Shown here: positions 26,216 to 35,954 of the stretch, piece by piece | How positions within the stretch are numbered: the first letter of the stretch is position 1 | Layout of the letters: every line of letters begins with the position of its first letter | Source: Thioalkalivibrio thiocyanodenitrificans ARhD 1 | Lineage (GTDB): Bacteria > Pseudomonadota > Gammaproteobacteria > Ectothiorhodospirales > Ectothiorhodospiraceae | NCBI RefSeq assembly: GCF_000378965.1 | Contig: NZ_KB900536.1 | Coordinates: 1,728,052-1,792,051 of the forward strand | Reading direction: 5' to 3' | DNA: 64,000 nucleotides | Position numbers and translations under genes: made by a program | The notes under the pieces: generated by a model | Databases searched by the model: none | Told to the model about the DNA's origin: nothing | The model's input: only the letters and a program-made list of their open reading frames with translations

Positions 26216-27055
26216 TCAACCGTAACGCCCGGTGATGTAATCCTCGGTGGCTTTCTGGCCGGGGTTGGTGAATACCGACAGGGTGTCGTCGAACTCGATC
26301 AGCTCGCCCATGTACATGTAGGCGGTGTAATCGGATACGCGTGCGGCCTGTTGCATATTGTGTGTCACGATGGCAATCGTGTACTGATCCTTCAGCTCGT
26401 AGATCAGCTCCTCGATCTTGGCCGTGGAGATGGGATCCAGGGCCGAGGCGGGTTCGTCCAGCAGCAGCACCTCGGGCTCAATGGCGATGGCCCTGGCGAT
26501 CACCAGGCGCTGCTGCTGGCCGCCCGACAGGCCAAAGGCGTTCTCGTTGAGCCGGTCCTTCACCTCGTCCCACAACGCGGCGCTCCTGAGCGCGCGCTCC
26601 ACCACCTCGTCGAGGACCCGCCGGTTCCTCACGCCCTGCAGGCGCAGGCCGTAGGCGATGTTCTCATAGATGCTCTTGGGGAAGGGGTTGGGCTTCTGGA
26701 AAACCATGCCCACCCGGCGGCGCAGCTCGGCCACGTCGGTGCCGCGCTCGTAGATATTGGCGCCATCCAGAAGGATCTCACCCTCGATCCGGCAACTGTC
26801 GATCAGGTCATTCATGCGATTGAAGCAGCGCAGCAGCGTGGATTTTCCGCAGCCACTGGGACCGATGAAGGCCGTCACCCGGTTTCGGGCAATCCTGAGG
26901 CTCACCCCCTTCAGGGCATGATCATTGCCGTAGAAGAGATTCAGGTCCTTCACCTCCACACAGATACTCTCATTGGCGATATCAAGCTCGGTGCGCTCCG
27001 CGCCTTCGAAGAGCTTCTCGCCCATGCCGTGGGTCAGGGTGCCTTGCTGGCTCAT
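26216..27055 (-). CDS. pstB: Phosphate ABC transporter ATP-binding protein
   Basis: The ATPase of the Pst high-affinity phosphate importer. Seen: Walker [21 protein letters not shown], signature LSGGQQQRL and Walker [17 protein letters not shown] 27055 (MSQQGTLT) is used, with GGGAA about 8 nt upstream. The open frame extends to 27124, but the added residues are Cys-rich and unlike PstB. The position after pstA is standard. Confidence 0.96.
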   Translation of the reverse strand: MSQQGTLTHGMGEKLFEGAERTELDIANESICVEVKDLNLFYGNDHALKGVSLRIARNRVTAFIGPSGCGKSTLLRCFNRMNDLIDSCRIEGEILLDGANIYERGTDVAELRRRVGMVFQKPNPFPKSIYENIAYGLRLQGVRNRRVLDEVVERALRSAALWDEVKDRLNENAFGLSGGQQQRLVIARAIAIEPEVLLLDEPASALDPISTAKIEELIYELKDQYTIAIVTHNMQQAARVSDYTAYMYMGELIEFDDTLSVFTNPGQKATEDYITGRYG

Positions 27056-27131
27056 ATTGCTGTTCCCGTCCATATCCAGGATCTCGTATTCGATGCAGTC
27101 GGCGCATGCGCCGCAGGCTCGCATCGTTCAG

Positions 27132-28784
27132 TTAATCGGATTCACTGCGATACTTCTCGCGCAGGTGATTGCGGATGGTGATGGCCGTCAGGTTAAGCGC
27201 CACGATCAACAGCACAAGTATCAGTGCCGTGGCATACACCAGCGCTTCGGCGGCCTCGGCGTGGGGACTCTGGAAGCCCACGTCGTAGATATGGAAACCC
27301 AGATGCATGATCTTGCGCTCAAGATGCACGAAGGGAAAGTTCCCGTCGATGGGCAGCGTGGGGGCGAGCTTGACCACACCCACCAGCATCAGAGGCGCCA
27401 CTTCACCGGCTGCACGCGCAATGGCGAGGATCAACCCCGTCATCATCGCCGGAGTAGCCAATGGCACGACCACCTTCCACAGGGTTTCACCCTTGGTGGC
27501 ACCCAACGCCAAAGAACCCTGGCGGATGGTGGAGGGGATGCGCGCAAGTCCCTCCTCGGTGGAGACAATCACCACAGGGAGGGTCAGCAGGGCCAGCGTC
27601 AGGGAGGCCCAGAACAGACCCGGGGTGCCGAAGGTGGGTGCCGGCAGGGCCTCAGGGTAGAACATCCGGTCTATGCCACCACCCAGCACGTAGACGAAGA
27701 AACCCAGGCCGAACACGCCGAACACGATGGAGGGCACGCCCGCCAGATTGTACACGGAGATGCGGATGGTCCTGAGCAGCGGGCCCTGTTTGGCGTACTC
27801 GCGCAGGTAGATGGCCGCCAGCACACCGAAGGGGGTCACAATGATGGACATCACCAGCACCATCACCACGGTGCCGAAGATGGCCGGGAAGATGCCGCCC
27901 TCCGTGTTGGCCTCCCGCGGATAGCCGAAGATGAAGTCGAAGAAGGCGCGCACATAGAAACCTACCTTCGCGGGGATCGACATGTTGTTGGGCTGCCATG
28001 CGTTGACGATGCGATCCAGGCGCACGGTGACTTCCTGGCCGCCGGCCACGCGCATGACGATGGAGTCGCGGCGCGCCTCGGCGATAAGCTTGTCGAGGCG
28101 CTCCTGAAGCACTGCGTATTCCTGGTTCAGGGCTTCACGGCGTTCGGCGAACTCTTGCTCCAATGCCGGGGTCAGCGTGTCGCGTAGCTCTGCGCGGCGC
28201 TGATCCAGGCGCACCCGCTCCAGGCGGAAGTTGATGTTGCCGATGTCCCGGCGCTCAATCTGGCGGATCTCGTCGAGCAGGGCGTTGCTGCGCTTGAGCC
28301 GCTCCCGGAACTCCCGCCACAGCCCCTCGCCCTCGGCCACGGTGGCGTTGCGCTCCAGCAGGCGCAGAGGCTGGCCGTAGAAGTCGCCCCATTCCCGGCG
28401 TTCCAGGACGGTCATGTCCTTCGGATAGCGCCATTCGCCCATGAGGTCGTCGATGAAATAGGTAAAGTCCCGGCCGGTGATGTCCCGGTTGCCCAGCTTG
28501 AGCAGGTGACGGGTGACCACCAGCTGATCTTCGGGGATCGGTGCGCCGGCCTCGCGCATCGCCTGCCCGGTGAGTGTCTCCGAACGGCGCAGTTCACCCA
28601 CCACTTGTACCCGGTCCATGCCGGGGACCTCGTAGGTGGTCTCGATCACCACGTGGGGCCAGAAGTGCCCGAAGCCGCGCACCAGGATCAGCATCAGCAG
28701 GCCGAACACCATGATCATGCTGATGCTGATGGCGCCGCCGGTCAGCCAGATCCAGGGAGAACCGCTCTTCCACCACTCTTTCAT
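27132..28784 (-). CDS. pstA: Phosphate ABC transporter permease PstA (long form)
   Basis: A 550-residue inner-membrane permease. One N-terminal membrane helix (ISISMIMVFGLLMLILVRG) is followed by a ~230-residue periplasmic insert with a charged coiled-coil part, then the six-helix permease domain containing the EAA-type loop near IPSTIRQGSLALGATKGET. The long form is usual in Pseudomonas-like gammaproteobacteria. It partners PstC and PstB. Confidence 0.95.
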   Translation of the reverse strand: MKEWWKSGSPWIWLTGGAISISMIMVFGLLMLILVRGFGHFWPHVVIETTYEVPGMDRVQVVGELRRSETLTGQAMREAGAPIPEDQLVVTRHLLKLGNRDITGRDFTYFIDDLMGEWRYPKDMTVLERREWGDFYGQPLRLLERNATVAEGEGLWREFRERLKRSNALLDEIRQIERRDIGNINFRLERVRLDQRRAELRDTLTPALEQEFAERREALNQEYAVLQERLDKLIAEARRDSIVMRVAGGQEVTVRLDRIVNAWQPNNMSIPAKVGFYVRAFFDFIFGYPREANTEGGIFPAIFGTVVMVLVMSIIVTPFGVLAAIYLREYAKQGPLLRTIRISVYNLAGVPSIVFGVFGLGFFVYVLGGGIDRMFYPEALPAPTFGTPGLFWASLTLALLTLPVVIVSTEEGLARIPSTIRQGSLALGATKGETLWKVVVPLATPAMMTGLILAIARAAGEVAPLMLVGVVKLAPTLPIDGNFPFVHLERKIMHLGFHIYDVGFQSPHAEAAEALVYATALILVLLIVALNLTAITIRNHLREKYRSESD

Positions 28785-28812
28785 GCCGCCAGGCCTCGAA
28801 TCGGTTCCGGGA

Positions 28813-31119
28813 TCACAGGGACGCGTAGCGCTTGCGCAGGCGCTGGCGGACGATTTCCGCCGCCGTGTTGAGCACGAAGGTCAGCACCAGCAGCACCAGG
28901 GCGGAGAGAAACAGCACCCGGAAGTGGGTGGAGCCCACCGCCGTCTCCGGCAGCTCCACGGCGATGTTGGCGGCCAGCGTGCGCATGCCCTCGAACAGGT
29001 TGAAGTTCACGATGGGGCTGTTGCCCGAGGCCATGAGCACGATCATGGTCTCGCCCACGGCGCGGCCGAAGCCGATCATCACCGCCGAGAAGATGCCGGG
29101 GCTGGCCGTGGGCAGCACCACGCCCACCACCGTCTGCCACGGGGTGGCGCCCAGGGCCAGGGAACCCTGGGTGAGATGCCTGGGCACGTTGAACACCGCA
29201 TCCTCGGCAATGGAGAAGATGGTCGGGATCACCGCGAAGCCCATCGCCAGGCCCACGATGAGCGCGTTGCGCTGGTCGTAGGGGATGCCCACATCGGTGA
29301 GCCACTGGCGCATGGAGCCGTCGAAGAAGGCCACCTCGATCCAGGGGCTGGCGCTCACCGCCACCCAACCCAGCAGCAGCATCACCGGTACCAGCAACGC
29401 ACCCTCCCAGCCCGGCGGCACACGATGGCGGATCTGGCCCGGGAGGCGGGTCCAGCCGTAGCCGAAGGCCAGCATACCCAAGGGCAGGAGCACCAGCACG
29501 GTCACGAGGATCGGCAGGTTGTTCTCGATGTAGGGGGCCAGCCAGATGCCGGCGAGGAAGCCGAGAATCACGGTGGGCAGCGCCTCCATCAGTTCGATGG
29601 AGGGCTTGACGATGCGCCGCATGGGACCGGCCATGAAGTAGGCCGTGTAGATGGCGCCCATGATGGCCAGCGGCGTGGCCAGCAGCATGGCGAACAGGGC
29701 AGCCTTGAGTGTGCCCACGGTCAGGGGCACCAGGGACAGCTTGGACTCAAAGGCGTCGTCAGCGGAGGAAGACTGCCAGATGAACTCCGGCTGGGCACGC
29801 CCCTCGTACCAGACCCTGCCCCACAGCCCGCTCAGGGAGGTCTGGGGATGGGGGTTGTCGATGGCCAGCACCCGCAGCACCTCGGAGCCCTCGCTCTTGA
29901 CCAGGGCCATGCGGTTGATGGGCGAGATGGCGATGCGGTTGACGGGCCACTGCGCGACGGGCAGGAACTTCAACGACACGCTGGAGGTGGCGTAGTGCAG
30001 TCCCACGGTACCGGTGGCATCCCCGGCCAGGAAGCCCTTGCGGGTGTACTCCGGCTCGATGAAGGTGATGGCGCCGGCATGGTCGCGGAAGCCGCGGATA
30101 CGAGTCAGGTTGACCTCGTTGGTGGCATCGTCACGCACCAGCATCCACTGATTCAGGCTGCCGTCGGAACCGCCCACGATCAGGGAGCGGGAGCCCACCA
30201 GGAACTGCGCGACGGTGACCGTGACGCCTTCCGGCACCAGGGTCACCCGCTCCACCAAACGTGGCTGGTTGCGGTCCACGATATCGAAGTGAAACAGCGT
30301 GCCCTGATCGTCGATGGCGAACAGGTCGCGCAGGGATTCATTGACCAGCAACTGGCGCACCGGGCGATTGATGGAGGGCAGCGCATAGTCCTGACGGCTG
30401 ATCTGCACCGCGCCGGTCATCATGTTGGTACGGGTGGTGAACAGGGCCATGGCGATCTCGCCCCCGCGGGTGCCGCCGGCCACCACGAAGCCGCCGCGCC
30501 CCTCGACCACGGTGAGCGCCGAATAGCCCTCGGCAGTGCCGTCGCCGATCCGCATGGGCTCCTCACCCAGCGGGAAGCTCAGCCTGGGAGTGATGACGCG
30601 CACGCCCTCTCGGGGGAAACTCTGCTGGTACTCCACCTTCAGCGGCAGCACCGAGCCGTCGGTGAAGCCATATACGAACAGGCTCCGCCTGCTCTCGGAG
30701 CGACCAAACGCATTGATGGACTCGCCTTCCGGAATCGTCACCTGCTCCCGGAACAGGATGCGGCCATCGGCGGAGGAGAAGAAGGTGATGGCGCCGGATT
30801 CGGAAAAACGGCCGCCGATTTCCTCGAAGCGGTCCAGGGTGAGATGCACGGTGGGGGCCGGGGCCTCGTCACCGGGCACGGAGATCTCTATGCCCACCTC
30901 CATGCTCACAGGCTTGAGCAGGGGGAAGGTCTCGTAGAAAAGATAAAAGAAGATCAGCGCCAGGGCGAAGATCACGCCGAGGCCGGCCGCGCCCACGCCG
31001 TAGAGCGAGACACCATCCCGGATGCCGCGGATCTTGCGCAGCTTTTCGCGACGTTCCGCGCTGGGCAGGAGGGATGCGGGCGGGGCAGTCTGTTCAGGCG
31101 CGGTCGCCGACATGCTCAT
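28813..31119 (-). CDS. pstC: Phosphate ABC transporter permease PstC (long form)
   Basis: A 768-residue permease. After a first membrane helix near residues 40-62, a large periplasmic domain of about 380 residues has repeated beta-strand blades (for example LFVYGFTDGSVLPLKV and LIVGGSDGSLNQW), suggesting a propeller-like fold. The C-terminal part is the ABC permease with RHLTQGSLALGATPWQT as its coupling loop. It sits between pstS and pstA. Confidence 0.94.
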   Translation of the reverse strand: MSMSATAPEQTAPPASLLPSAERREKLRKIRGIRDGVSLYGVGAAGLGVIFALALIFFYLFYETFPLLKPVSMEVGIEISVPGDEAPAPTVHLTLDRFEEIGGRFSESGAITFFSSADGRILFREQVTIPEGESINAFGRSESRRSLFVYGFTDGSVLPLKVEYQQSFPREGVRVITPRLSFPLGEEPMRIGDGTAEGYSALTVVEGRGGFVVAGGTRGGEIAMALFTTRTNMMTGAVQISRQDYALPSINRPVRQLLVNESLRDLFAIDDQGTLFHFDIVDRNQPRLVERVTLVPEGVTVTVAQFLVGSRSLIVGGSDGSLNQWMLVRDDATNEVNLTRIRGFRDHAGAITFIEPEYTRKGFLAGDATGTVGLHYATSSVSLKFLPVAQWPVNRIAISPINRMALVKSEGSEVLRVLAIDNPHPQTSLSGLWGRVWYEGRAQPEFIWQSSSADDAFESKLSLVPLTVGTLKAALFAMLLATPLAIMGAIYTAYFMAGPMRRIVKPSIELMEALPTVILGFLAGIWLAPYIENNLPILVTVLVLLPLGMLAFGYGWTRLPGQIRHRVPPGWEGALLVPVMLLLGWVAVSASPWIEVAFFDGSMRQWLTDVGIPYDQRNALIVGLAMGFAVIPTIFSIAEDAVFNVPRHLTQGSLALGATPWQTVVGVVLPTASPGIFSAVMIGFGRAVGETMIVLMASGNSPIVNFNLFEGMRTLAANIAVELPETAVGSTHFRVLFLSALVLLVLTFVLNTAAEIVRQRLRKRYASL

Positions 31120-31157
31120 CTATCCTGATGGTTTGGAACCGATCTTTTGCACTGCCC

Positions 31158-31198
31158 AAAAAAGGCAGGACCCCGCAGCCGTGGCTGCGCGGTCCTGC
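31158..31198 (-). terminator. Attenuating terminator between pstS and pstC
   Basis: On the minus strand, two near-perfect 16-nt arms (GCAGGACC-G-CGCAGCC and GGCTGCG-G-GGTCCTGC) flank a 2-nt loop and are followed by TTTTTT. Position between the pstS stop and pstC start suggests partial termination, so that the binding protein is made in excess over the membrane subunits. Confidence 0.85.
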
Positions 31199-31218
31199 TG
31201 CTTGGGACCGGAGCACTC

Positions 31219-32190
31219 TCACTCCAGACCCTTTTCCTTGCGGAAGCGCTCGACCAGGGGGGCAGGCAGGGTCACGTAGCCATCACGATGGACCACTTCC
31301 TGTCCTTGCTTGGAGAGCACCATTCTGAAGAACTCGCGCTCCAGCGGGTTCCAGCCGGTGTTGGGGTTACGGTTGCCATAGACGTACAGGAAACGGGCCA
31401 ACGGATACTCTCCGGAGGCGGCGTTCTCAGCGGTCGCCTCCGCGGGGGTCTGACCGTGTTCCTTGGCCAGGGGCACCACGCGCACGCCGGAGGTACGGTA
31501 GCCGATGCCTGAGTAACCGATGCCGTTGATGGTCTGCTCAACACCGCGCACCACGGCGGAGGAACCCGGTTGCTCGTTGACCGTGGAGCGGAAGTCACCG
31601 CCGCACAGGGCGTGTTCCTTGAAGTAGCCATAGGTACCCGACACGGCATTGCGGCCATAGATGGTGATGTCACGATTGGCCCAGGCGCCGGTCAGACCCA
31701 CCTGGCCCCACGTGGTGATGTCCTGGCCGAAACCGCAGGAACGGGTGGCGGAGAAGATCGCGTCCACCTGGGGAATGGACAGGCCCTCGATGGGATTGTC
31801 CTTGTTCACGTACACGGCGATCATGTCCACGGCCACGGGCACGTCGGTGGCGGGGTAGCCATAGCGGTCCTCGAAGGCGCGCATTTCGGAATCGCGCATC
31901 GGGCGGCTCATGGGACCGAAGTTGGAGGTCCCCTCGACCAGGGCCGGGGGGGCCGTCGAGGTGCCGGCACCCTGGATCTGCACGGCCACGTTCGGGTAGA
32001 ACTTGGCGAACTCCTCGGCCCACAGGGTCATCAGGTTGTTCAGGGTATCGGAACCGATGGAGGTCAGGTTGCCGGAAATACCCGAAACACGCTGATAGTC
32101 GGGCAGACCCGGGTCGACCTCGGCCTGAACCGTGGCGGCGCCCAGACCGGCGGCAACGATGGCGCCGAAAACAAGACTCTTGTTGAACAT
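31219..32190 (-). CDS. pstS: Phosphate-binding periplasmic protein PstS
   Basis: A 323-residue PstS-like protein with a cleavable signal peptide ([20 protein letters not shown], then VQA cleavage region). Phosphate-site motifs are [31 protein letters not shown] and [20 protein letters not shown] 32190 has AGAGGAA 8 nt upstream; longer open frames upstream are non-coding. A candidate Pho box lies about 90 bp upstream. Confidence 0.95.
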   Translation of the reverse strand: MFNKSLVFGAIVAAGLGAATVQAEVDPGLPDYQRVSGISGNLTSIGSDTLNNLMTLWAEEFAKFYPNVAVQIQGAGTSTAPPALVEGTSNFGPMSRPMRDSEMRAFEDRYGYPATDVPVAVDMIAVYVNKDNPIEGLSIPQVDAIFSATRSCGFGQDITTWGQVGLTGAWANRDITIYGRNAVSGTYGYFKEHALCGGDFRSTVNEQPGSSAVVRGVEQTINGIGYSGIGYRTSGVRVVPLAKEHGQTPAEATAENAASGEYPLARFLYVYGNRNPNTGWNPLEREFFRMVLSKQGQEVVHRDGYVTLPAPLVERFRKEKGLE

Positions 32191-32264
32191 GATGGAAATT
32201 CCTCTGATTTGAACAGGTTCACGACTCGACTCACCGTGTGCAGGACATCGCGAATCGTGATGCA

Positions 32265-32309
32265 GAGTATCCGGGCCTCGTATGACAAGGATGTGAACGA
32301 CCCGTGACA
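32265..32309 (-). promoter_or_regulatory. Candidate Pho box and promoter of pstS
   Basis: On the minus strand TGTCAC, GTTCAC and TGTCAT start at exact 11-bp steps (32309, 32298, 32287). This matches the 11-bp direct-repeat design of PhoB sites. GATACT follows about 12 bp later and could be the -10 element, with the last PhoB half-site replacing the -35. Confidence 0.7.
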
Positions 32310-32329
32310 CCCTCATGAAATATCCGGCC

Positions 32330-32887
32330 TCAGCGAAGTCCGGGCACCGGTTGTTGCAGCGGATCATGTGCCACGACGACCGGCGGCGATGCGATGCCGA
32401 GCAGTTCGATCTCAAAGATAAGCGTCTCCTGCGGGCCGATGCGGCCGCTGCCGGTGGCGCCATAGGCAAGATCCGGCGGCAGGACCACGCGCACGTGACT
32501 GCCCACGGGAACCGAGGTCAGCACTTTCTGCCACCCGGGAATGGTGCGTTCCACGGGCACGGTGCCCGGCACGCCCAGGCGGTAGGTGCTGTCGAACAAC
32601 CGGCCATCGGCATGCCAGCCACGGTAATGGACTTCGACCCTGTCATCGGACCCCGGCGTTTCTCCGTCACCGGCGCGCAGCATCTCGACCTGCATGCCGC
32701 CGGGCAGCACCACGACGCCGGGGCGGCCGGCATTGCGCCGCAGGAGTTCGTCACCCTCCTGGCGGTTGAGCTCTGAAAGCAGGGCGCGGTCCTGCGCCTG
32801 CTCCGGGGTCATCCCGACCCCCTGTACCAGCAGGTAGATCCCCGCCAACGCCAGTACACTCAGAGTCAGCACACGTATCATGGTCAC
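32330..32887 (-). CDS. FKBP-type peptidyl-prolyl isomerase, exported
   Basis: A 185-residue protein with an N-terminal hydrophobic signal/anchor ([18 protein letters not shown]) and a C-terminal FKBP domain: [19 protein letters not shown], then [20 protein letters not shown] and [20 protein letters not shown]. It should accelerate proline isomerisation in the periplasm. It overlaps the Sel1-like gene by 4 nt and lies between phoBR and pstS. The nearby Pho box points away from it, towards pstS. Confidence 0.88.
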   Translation of the reverse strand: MTMIRVLTLSVLALAGIYLLVQGVGMTPEQAQDRALLSELNRQEGDELLRRNAGRPGVVVLPGGMQVEMLRAGDGETPGSDDRVEVHYRGWHADGRLFDSTYRLGVPGTVPVERTIPGWQKVLTSVPVGSHVRVVLPPDLAYGATGSGRIGPQETLIFEIELLGIASPPVVVAHDPLQQPVPGLR

Positions 32888-33735
32888 GACTCCGGCTGTT
32901 GCGAGGCCCAGCGCAGCGCCCGGCTGCGCGCCTCGACCAGTTCCGTCTCACTCAGGACCGCCCGATGGTGCTGCTCAAGCCGCCGCCCGAGCCCGTCTTC
33001 ACCGGCAGCGGCCAGCATCGCCCACTTCGCAGACTCCACCGGGTCGACCGCCACCCCCTGGCCCTGCGCGTACATCACCGCCAGCCAGCCCTGCATGCGC
33101 GGATGGCCATGCTCACTGCCATACCTGACATACGGCAGGGCACGATCGTGGTCGACGGGCTGCGTGCCGATCCCTTCCAGATGGATGCGCGCCAGGAAGT
33201 ACGCGGCGACCGGCAGACCCTTGTCGAGCGCCGACTCCAGCAGATCACGCGCCTCGTCCACGCGCTCCGGCGCCTTGCCGCCCAGGGCATCGGCGATCAG
33301 CACCGATGCGAGCGCCACGTTGCCCTCCGGATTTCCGGCATCGATGACGCGCCGGAACCAGCGCTCGGCCAGTTCCCTGTCGCGCACCGTCTCGTCGCCG
33401 CCCAGGTGGAGCCAGCCGAGTTTCAGTGCCAGCTCCCCGGCCCCGGATTCGACGGCACGGGTGTACCAGATCACCGCCAGAGGCAGGCTCACCTCCACCC
33501 CATGGCCCAGCTCATGGATCCAACCCAGGCGGGCCATTGCCGTCGGCGAGCCGTCCCGCGCGGCGTCGGCCAACAGTTCACGGACCGCGCCCCAGTCGAC
33601 AGGCTGACGCTCCATGTGGCGGTGCGCGGCGATTTCGGCCGGATGAAGCCCCTCCACCAGGGGCTGTGCGGCCGGCGGGGCTGCCCAGAACAGCAGCACG
33701 AGGAGCGCGAAGGAAGGCAGGCGTCTGCAAGTCAT
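32884..33735 (-). CDS. Sel1-like repeat protein, exported
   Basis: A 283-residue protein with a signal peptide (LPSFALLVLLFWAAPPAAQ) and five or so Sel1/TPR-like repeats, for example AMARLGWIHELGHGVEVSLP, NVALASVLIADALGG and AAYFLARIHLEGIGT. It is probably a periplasmic interaction scaffold. ATG 33735 gives a normal signal peptide. The longer frame to 33792 overlaps phoR and adds charged residues before the signal. It follows phoR closely, suggesting a phoBR-Sel1-FKBP transcript. Confidence 0.8.
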   Translation of the reverse strand: MTCRRLPSFALLVLLFWAAPPAAQPLVEGLHPAEIAAHRHMERQPVDWGAVRELLADAARDGSPTAMARLGWIHELGHGVEVSLPLAVIWYTRAVESGAGELALKLGWLHLGGDETVRDRELAERWFRRVIDAGNPEGNVALASVLIADALGGKAPERVDEARDLLESALDKGLPVAAYFLARIHLEGIGTQPVDHDRALPYVRYGSEHGHPRMQGWLAVMYAQGQGVAVDPVESAKWAMLAAAGEDGLGRRLEQHHRAVLSETELVEARSRALRWASQQPES

Positions 33736-33775
33736 CTGCACCAGTCTAGGCACGGATTGTGACGTTTTTATGAAA

Positions 33776-35086
33776 CTACGGGGACGGCGCATCGAGCGCC
33801 AGCGCGAGCGGAAAACGGCAGGTGAACGTGCTGCCTTGTCCCGGCTGGCTGGCGATGTGCAGCCGGGCGCCGTGGTGGTTGAGCACGTGCTTGACGATAG
33901 CCAGCCCGAGACCCGTGCCTCCGGTTTCCCGCGAGCGTGCCACGTCGATGCGGTAGAAACGTTCGGTCAGACGCGGGATGTGGTGCGCCGCGATACCGAT
34001 GCCGCTGTCCCGGACAGAGAACAGCGGTGCCCCCGCCTCGTCTCGCGCCCAGCGCACCACGATCTCCCCGCCTGCCGGCGTGTACTTGACCGCATTGAAC
34101 ACCAGATTGGAGAACGCACTGCGCAGCTCCTCGCCATTGCCGCGCAGCCACAGCCGGGCATCGACATCGAAGTGGATACTGTGTCCGGCGGAGCCGCTGA
34201 GCAGGCGCGCATCCTCGTGGATTGCCGACAGCAGCACCGGCACCGCAACCTCCTCCTGAAGCGCGTCGGAGCCGGTCTCCAGACGGGACAACAGCATGAT
34301 GTCCTCCACCAGGCGCTGCATGCGTGTCGCCTGCTGCTGCATCAGCTCCAGCTCCCGCGCCCACTTGCGGGCACACTCGTCATCGCCGTCATGCATCGTC
34401 TCCAGGAACCCGACCACCACGGTCAACGGCGTACGCAGTTCATGAGAGACGTTGGAGATGAAGTCGCGGCGCATCTGCTCAAGGTCGCGGATGCGCGTGA
34501 TATCACGCGCAATCAGCAGGCGCTGCTGCCTGCCATACGGCACGATGCTGAGGGAGAGGGTACGGCGCTTGTCCTCGGGTGAGGGCATCTCGATGGCGCG
34601 CCTGAAATCGTTGCCCTTGAGCCAGGCGACAAAACCGGGATGGCGCACCAGGTTGTCGATGCGCTGCCCGATGTCCTGTGGCAGGCGCAGGCCGAGGGCA
34701 TCACATGCGGCATCGTTGATCCACTCAATACGCCAGTCCGCATCGATCACCACCGTGGCATCCGGCATCGCCGCGGCCGACTGTCTGAACCGGTCGAGCA
34801 GTGCAGCGAGCTTGCGCTTGCGCTCGCGATTGCGCTGCTGGAGGCGAAAGATATCATCGAAGATATGGCCCCAGATGCCGCGGGCCTGCGGCGGCGCAAA
34901 CTTTCTGCCCCGATTCAGCCAACGGTACAGACGCCACACGTGGAGCAGGTGCCAGCCCAGATAGGCCACCAGCCCCATCAGCAGCGCCAGGCCCGGTCGG
35001 CCGGCGAGCCAGCCGATCAGCAACAGCGCCAGGGCACCAAGGACGACGCCTGTCAGCTCGGCCAACCAGACCCTGGAGACGGGCAT
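33776..35086 (-). CDS. phoR: Phosphate regulon sensor histidine kinase
   Basis: A 436-residue inner-membrane kinase. Two N-terminal helices are followed by a charged linker, a PAS domain (ATVVIDADWRIEWINDAACD), and the H-box FISNVSHELRTPLTVV with the phospho-accepting His. The ATPase domain has NLVFNAVKYTPAGG and GGTGLGLAIVKH. It phosphorylates PhoB when Pst/PhoU signal low phosphate. It lies 15 bp downstream of phoB. Confidence 0.96.
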   Translation of the reverse strand: MPVSRVWLAELTGVVLGALALLLIGWLAGRPGLALLMGLVAYLGWHLLHVWRLYRWLNRGRKFAPPQARGIWGHIFDDIFRLQQRNRERKRKLAALLDRFRQSAAAMPDATVVIDADWRIEWINDAACDALGLRLPQDIGQRIDNLVRHPGFVAWLKGNDFRRAIEMPSPEDKRRTLSLSIVPYGRQQRLLIARDITRIRDLEQMRRDFISNVSHELRTPLTVVVGFLETMHDGDDECARKWARELELMQQQATRMQRLVEDIMLLSRLETGSDALQEEVAVPVLLSAIHEDARLLSGSAGHSIHFDVDARLWLRGNGEELRSAFSNLVFNAVKYTPAGGEIVVRWARDEAGAPLFSVRDSGIGIAAHHIPRLTERFYRIDVARSRETGGTGLGLAIVKHVLNHHGARLHIASQPGQGSTFTCRFPLALALDAPSP

Positions 35087-35101
35087 TACGGTGCGATCCG
35101 C

Positions 35102-35797
35102 TCAGGTCTGCGTCGAGAAGCGATAGCCGCTGCCCCGCACCGTCTGGACAAGGGCATCGTGACCCTTACCGCCGAGCGCCTTGCGCAGACGGCGGATATG
35201 CACATCGATGGTACGCTCCTCGATATAGACATTGCCGCCCCAGACATGGTCCAGCAACTGCGAGCGGCTGTAGACCCGCTCGGGATGCGTCATGAAGAAG
35301 TAGAGCAAACGGTACTCGGTGGGACCCACATCGATCCTGCACCCGTTGATCGTAACGCGATGACTGGCCGGGTCGAGTACCAGGCCGTTGGCCTCCAGGA
35401 CCTCTTCTTCCCCGTGCCCGCTGGTACGGCGCAGCACCGCCCTGATCCGGGCGATCAGTTCGCGCGGCGAGAACGGCTTGGTGACATAATCGTCGGCACC
35501 GACATCCAATCCGCGCACGCGATCGTCCTCCTCGCTTCGGGCAGTGAGCATGATGATCGGCACTTCGCGGGTCAGTGCCTCCTTCTTCCACCGCCGTGCC
35601 AGTTCGACGCCGCTGATTCCCGGCAGCATCCAGTCCAGCAGGATCAGATCGGGCACTTTCTCCGCCAGCCTTTCCTGGGCCTGCTGCCCATCGGCCGCCT
35701 CGGCCACCTCGAAGCCTTCCCGCTCCAGCGCCATATGCAGCATCTCGCGGATGGCGGCTTCATCTTCGACCAGCAGGATTCGCCTTGCGGTCATCAT
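35102..35797 (-). CDS. phoB: Phosphate regulon response regulator
   Basis: A 231-residue OmpR-class regulator. The receiver has the acidic pocket DE, the phospho-Asp in [10 protein letters not shown] and the Lys in [11 protein letters not shown]. The C-terminal winged helix shows [20 protein letters not shown] and [16 protein letters not shown]. It activates genes with Pho boxes. A candidate box upstream suggests autoregulation. Confidence 0.97.
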   Translation of the reverse strand: MMTARRILLVEDEAAIREMLHMALEREGFEVAEAADGQQAQERLAEKVPDLILLDWMLPGISGVELARRWKKEALTREVPIIMLTARSEEDDRVRGLDVGADDYVTKPFSPRELIARIRAVLRRTSGHGEEEVLEANGLVLDPASHRVTINGCRIDVGPTEYRLLYFFMTHPERVYSRSQLLDHVWGGNVYIEERTIDVHIRRLRKALGGKGHDALVQTVRGSGYRFSTQT

Positions 35798-35830
35798 TCA
35801 ACTCCCGGTCCTCGTCGTGTGATTGTCGCA

Positions 35831-35862
35831 TTACAACCTGCGATTGTGACAGGGAGGTTACA
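35831..35862 (-). promoter_or_regulatory. Candidate Pho box and promoter of phoB
   Basis: On the minus strand TGTAAC and TGTCAC begin exactly 11 bp apart (35862, 35851), as in a PhoB site. TGTAAT, one base from the -10 consensus, follows 10 bp after the second half-site. The arrangement matches that upstream of pstS. Confidence 0.65.
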
Positions 35863-35954
35863 CCGGCCCGTCCGGAAACGCCGGGGGCCCGGAAGACATG
35901 CAGAAGGGCGGAGGCCGGCCGGCACCGCATTCTTGCGAGACGAGGCCTGCGGCC

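Noticed and set aside
28636-31128. 830-codon open frame on the plus strand
   Set aside because: It is antisense to pstC and pstA; its His/Gly/Gln-rich translation is the usual shadow of a GC-rich coding frame, and the opposite strand has clear permease motifs.
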